Positions 61,463 through 64,000 of a stretch of DNA of 64,000 bases are shown in pieces; the first letter of the stretch is position 1, and the number at the start of each line of letters is the position of its first letter. The DNA is from Bradyrhizobium australiense. Its GTDB lineage: Bacteria > Pseudomonadota > Alphaproteobacteria > Rhizobiales > Xanthobacteraceae. Position numbers and translations under genes: made by a program. The stretch is taken from positions 496,001-560,000 of the forward strand of contig NZ_JAAVLX010000007.1 of NCBI RefSeq assembly GCF_013114825.1, given 5' to 3'. The notes under the pieces are model-generated. The model saw only the letters and a list, made by a program, of their open reading frames with translations. It made no database searches and was not told where the DNA came from.

Positions 61463-62587
61463 TCACGCCTGCTCCAGTTCGCTGTGCTCCGGATAATCCG
61501 TATAGCCCGCCACGTCGCCGCCGTAGAAGGTGGCGCGGTTGTAGGGCGTCAACGGGAAGCCGTGCTGCAGCCTGCGCGGCAGGTCCGGATTCGAAATGAA
61601 GATGCGGCCGAACGCGACCGCGTCGGCGTGGCCATCCCGGATCGCCGCATCCGCGGTCTCGCCGGTAAATCCGCCGGCCGTAATCAGCACGCCCTTCCAG
61701 ATCGGGCGGAACAGCACCATCGCCGACGGCACATTCTGGTGGTTGACCTCGGCGCGGCCGGCGCCGGAGGAGCGTGGCTCGATGAAATGCAGATAAGCGA
61801 GGCAAAGCGGGTTGAGCTGTTCGACCGCATACGTGTAGAGCGGCATCGGGTCCGGCTCGCCGCTGCCATTAGCGACACCATAGGGCGACAGCCGCACGCC
61901 GACGCGGTCGGCGCCCCAGACCTCGACCACGGCGTGCGTCACTTCCATCAGGAAGCGCACGCGGTTCGGAATCGAGCCGCCATATTGATCGGTGCGCAGG
62001 TTGGTGTGCGACTGCAGGAATTGCTCGATCAAATAGCCATTGGCGCCGTGCACTTCGACGCCATCGAAGCCAGCGGCAAGCGCGTTCTTCGCGGCCTCTC
62101 GATAGGCGTCGACCACGCCTGGAATTTCCGATGTTTCAAGCGCGCGCGGTGTCTCGTAAGGCACCGCCTTGCCGTCGGCGGTCCCGGTCTTCAAGTCCGC
62201 AATCGGTACTGCCGACGGCGCGACCGGCAGCACACCACCGGGCTGGAACGACGAATGCGAGACGCGCCCGACATGCCAGAGCTGCAGGAAAATGATTCCG
62301 CCTTTGGCGTGAACCGCATCGACCACCTCGCGCCAGCCCGCGATCTGCGCTTCCGTATAGATGCCGGGCACGCCGGGGCTGCCGAACCCCGTCGCCATCA
62401 CGGGCGAGGCTTCGGCGATGAGCAATCCGCCCGGCGTCGCGCGCTGCGCGTAATACTCGGCGTTCAACGGGTGCGGCGCGAGCGATGGCTTGGCCGCCCG
62501 CATCCGCGTCAGCGGCGCCATCACGAGGCGATGCTGAAGTTGATAGGGACCAACCTTGAGCGGCGAAAACAACGATGGATAATTCAT
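61463..62587 (-). CDS. nemA: Old Yellow Enzyme, alkene reductase
   Basis: A 374-residue FMN TIM-barrel. Landmarks: LVMAPLTRMRA near the N-terminus, LQLWHVGRVSH, the substrate-binding set VEVHGANGYLIEQF (His180, Asn183, with Tyr185) and DQYGGSIPNRVRF. Family members (NemA, XenA/B, morphinone reductase) reduce activated C=C bonds of enones, maleimides and nitroesters with NAD(P)H. Transcribed toward the GFA-like gene but separated by a family A repeat. Confidence 0.9.
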   Translation of the reverse strand: MNYPSLFSPLKVGPYQLQHRLVMAPLTRMRAAKPSLAPHPLNAEYYAQRATPGGLLIAEASPVMATGFGSPGVPGIYTEAQIAGWREVVDAVHAKGGIIFLQLWHVGRVSHSSFQPGGVLPVAPSAVPIADLKTGTADGKAVPYETPRALETSEIPGVVDAYREAAKNALAAGFDGVEVHGANGYLIEQFLQSHTNLRTDQYGGSIPNRVRFLMEVTHAVVEVWGADRVGVRLSPYGVANGSGEPDPMPLYTYAVEQLNPLCLAYLHFIEPRSSGAGRAEVNHQNVPSAMVLFRPIWKGVLITAGGFTGETADAAIRDGHADAVAFGRIFISNPDLPRRLQHGFPLTPYNRATFYGGDVAGYTDYPEHSELEQA

Positions 62588-62849
62588 GTCTCTTCCAGAA
62601 CCCCGTGTTGATACGGATATGTAACCGCTTCAGCTTGTTCGTAAAAGGTTTGGGACGCAACGCCGTTCGGGCTCTCGCTGGTCGCGCGCTACCGCAAGAT
62701 CGAATGCACCGCCGCAAGGGCCGCGCGCACGGAATTGCAGGCGTTGCGCAAGGATAGGCGGCCAAGGAAAACCGCCAGCCAATAAGAAGCGCGATCACCG
62801 GACAACGGCGGCCGAAGCCGCCGTCATCGCATCCGCCGATCGAAGTATC

Positions 62850-64000
62850 TCAGGCCGTTTTGATCCAGACCGCCTTGACGTTGAGATATTCCTCGACGTG
62901 CTGCTTGCCGGACTCGCGGCCATAGCCGCTCATCTTGTAACCGCCGAACGGCACGGCCGGGTCCATCGCCTGATAGCAGTTCACCCAGACCGAGCCGGCG
63001 CGCAGCGCCTTCGCGACCTGGTGCGCCTTGCTGACATTGGTGGTCCAGACGCCGCTGCCCAAGCCGAATGTTGTGGCATTGGCGCGCTGGACCAGTTCGT
63101 CGGTATCCTCAAAGGAAATCGCCGAGATCACCGGACCGAAGATTTCCTCCTGCGCGATCCGCATATTGTCCTGCACATTGGCGAACACGGTCGGCTGCAC
63201 GAAGAACCCCTTCGAGAGCGCGCCTTCGGTCAGGCGGCCGCCGCCGGCCACCGCCTTGGCGCCTTCCTTCTGGCCGATATCGAGATAATCAGAGACGCGA
63301 TCCATCTGCTGCTGCGAGACCAATGGCCCGATCTGCGTGCTCGGATCGAGGCCGTTGCCGACCTGCAGCTTCTTGCCGAATTCGGCGACGCGGCCGACGA
63401 ATTCGTCATAGACTTTCTGCTCGACGAACAGCCGCGTACCCGCGCTGCAGATCTGCCCGGAATTGGCGAACACCGCCATCGCAGCGCCCGGCACCGCCGC
63501 ATCGAGATCGGCATCGGCGAAAACGATGTCCGGCGACTTGCCGCCGAGTTCGAGCGACACACGCTTGAGGTTGCCGGCGGAGGCGCGAATGATCGACTGT
63601 CCCGTGATGTGCGACCCCGTGAAGGCGATCTTGTCAACATCAGGATGCGAGGCGAGCGCCGCACCTGCCGTCTCGCCATAGCCGGGCACGACATTGACGA
63701 CGCCAGGCGGGATGCCGGCTTCCATGCAGAGCTCGGCGAGCCGCAGCGAAGTCAACGGCGCTTCCTCGGCAGGTTTCAATACCACTGTGCAGCCGGTTGC
63801 GATCGCGGGACCGATTTTCCAGACGGTCGCAGCGAGCGGCCCGTTCCAGGGGATGATCGCTCCGACCACCCCGACGGGCTCCTTCAGCGTGTACGAGAAG
63901 ATCTCGCCAGGCAACGAGTTCTCGATGGTTTCGCCGTGCAGCGCCGTCGCCTGCCCGGCGTAATAGCGGAGCATGCCGAGCACGCGCAGCCTGTTGCCGC
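62850..64000 (-). CDS. NAD(P)-dependent aldehyde dehydrogenase (5' end off window)
   Basis: The frame is open to the right edge; 383 codons plus stop remain of an expected 490-500, so about 110 N-terminal residues are missing. VGAIIPWNGPLAATVWKIGP, the catalytic Glu in SLELGGKSP, the nucleophile Cys in NSGQICSAGTRLF and EEIFGPV are all present. The C-terminal motif PFGGYKMSGYGRE places it with betaine/phenylacetaldehyde-type aldehyde dehydrogenases. It is 262 bp upstream of nemA on the same strand. Confidence 0.92.
   Translation of the reverse strand, partial: GNRLRVLGMLRYYAGQATALHGETIENSLPGEIFSYTLKEPVGVVGAIIPWNGPLAATVWKIGPAIATGCTVVLKPAEEAPLTSLRLAELCMEAGIPPGVVNVVPGYGETAGAALASHPDVDKIAFTGSHITGQSIIRASAGNLKRVSLELGGKSPDIVFADADLDAAVPGAAMAVFANSGQICSAGTRLFVEQKVYDEFVGRVAEFGKKLQVGNGLDPSTQIGPLVSQQQMDRVSDYLDIGQKEGAKAVAGGGRLTEGALSKGFFVQPTVFANVQDNMRIAQEEIFGPVISAISFEDTDELVQRANATTFGLGSGVWTTNVSKAHQVAKALRAGSVWVNCYQAMDPAVPFGGYKMSGYGRESGKQHVEEYLNVKAVWIKTA

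Noticed and set aside
1..64000. Prophage, integrative element or tRNA-anchored island
   Set aside because: No integrase, phage structural gene, transposase, tRNA gene or flanking direct repeat could be recognised.

Overview
The window looks like chromosome of a high-GC alphaproteobacterium, most likely Bradyrhizobium or a close Nitrobacteraceae relative. The reasons are the protein dialect, a 41-residue cysteine-free bL36, several orphan Bug/TctC binding proteins, and several families of short palindromic intergenic repeats. There are about 58 intact or edge-truncated protein genes and six broken ones. I saw no rRNA, tRNA, CRISPR array, insertion sequence or prophage.

Layout. 1-15.5 kb is housekeeping and small metabolic genes: a glcD-type FAD oxidase running off the left edge, a class I cytochrome c, an alpha/beta hydrolase, a TPR protein, rpmJ, a two-subunit MaoC hydratase opposite an amidohydrolase, a dienelactone-hydrolase-like protein joined to a haloacid dehalogenase, YbaK, an orphan Bug protein, a LysR/pirin/WrbA module and a DUF5996 protein. 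15.7-32 kb is a surface-polysaccharide locus: FemAB-like N-acyltransferase, JmjC-like cupin, three glycosyltransferases, Wzy/WaaL-type polymerase, GH26-like glycanase, Wzx flippase, methyltransferase, NodB-type deacetylase, Wzz chain-length protein with a degenerate kinase domain, WecG/TagA transferase and GalE. The set resembles Caulobacter holdfast (hfs) and rhizobial unipolar-polysaccharide (upp) genes. Two kilobases further on lies a 1365-residue GAFx5-GGDEF-EAL cyclic-di-GMP protein.

38.5-64 kb is mostly peripheral catabolism and uptake: an Ldh-family dehydrogenase / flavin monooxygenase / FAA-hydrolase operon, an exported amidase, a Bug protein, a D-amino-acid-transaminase-like protein, a complete gltIJKL amino-acid ABC transporter, a complete tctCBA tripartite tricarboxylate transporter, an M20 peptidase, a second flavin monooxygenase, a ThDP decarboxylase, a less GC-biased islet with a small membrane protein and an SDR, a GFA-like protein, an Old Yellow Enzyme and an aldehyde dehydrogenase cut by the right edge.

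The main observations are the holdfast-like locus with its non-canonical co-polymerase kinase domain and neighbouring c-di-GMP protein; four copies of a roughly 100-bp palindromic repeat, one of which supplies the C-terminus of a glycosyltransferase; and an unusual number of frameshifted or truncated genes (secreted protein, cupin, monooxygenase, LuxR, CMD, LysR), which could be genuine decay or base-level assembly error.
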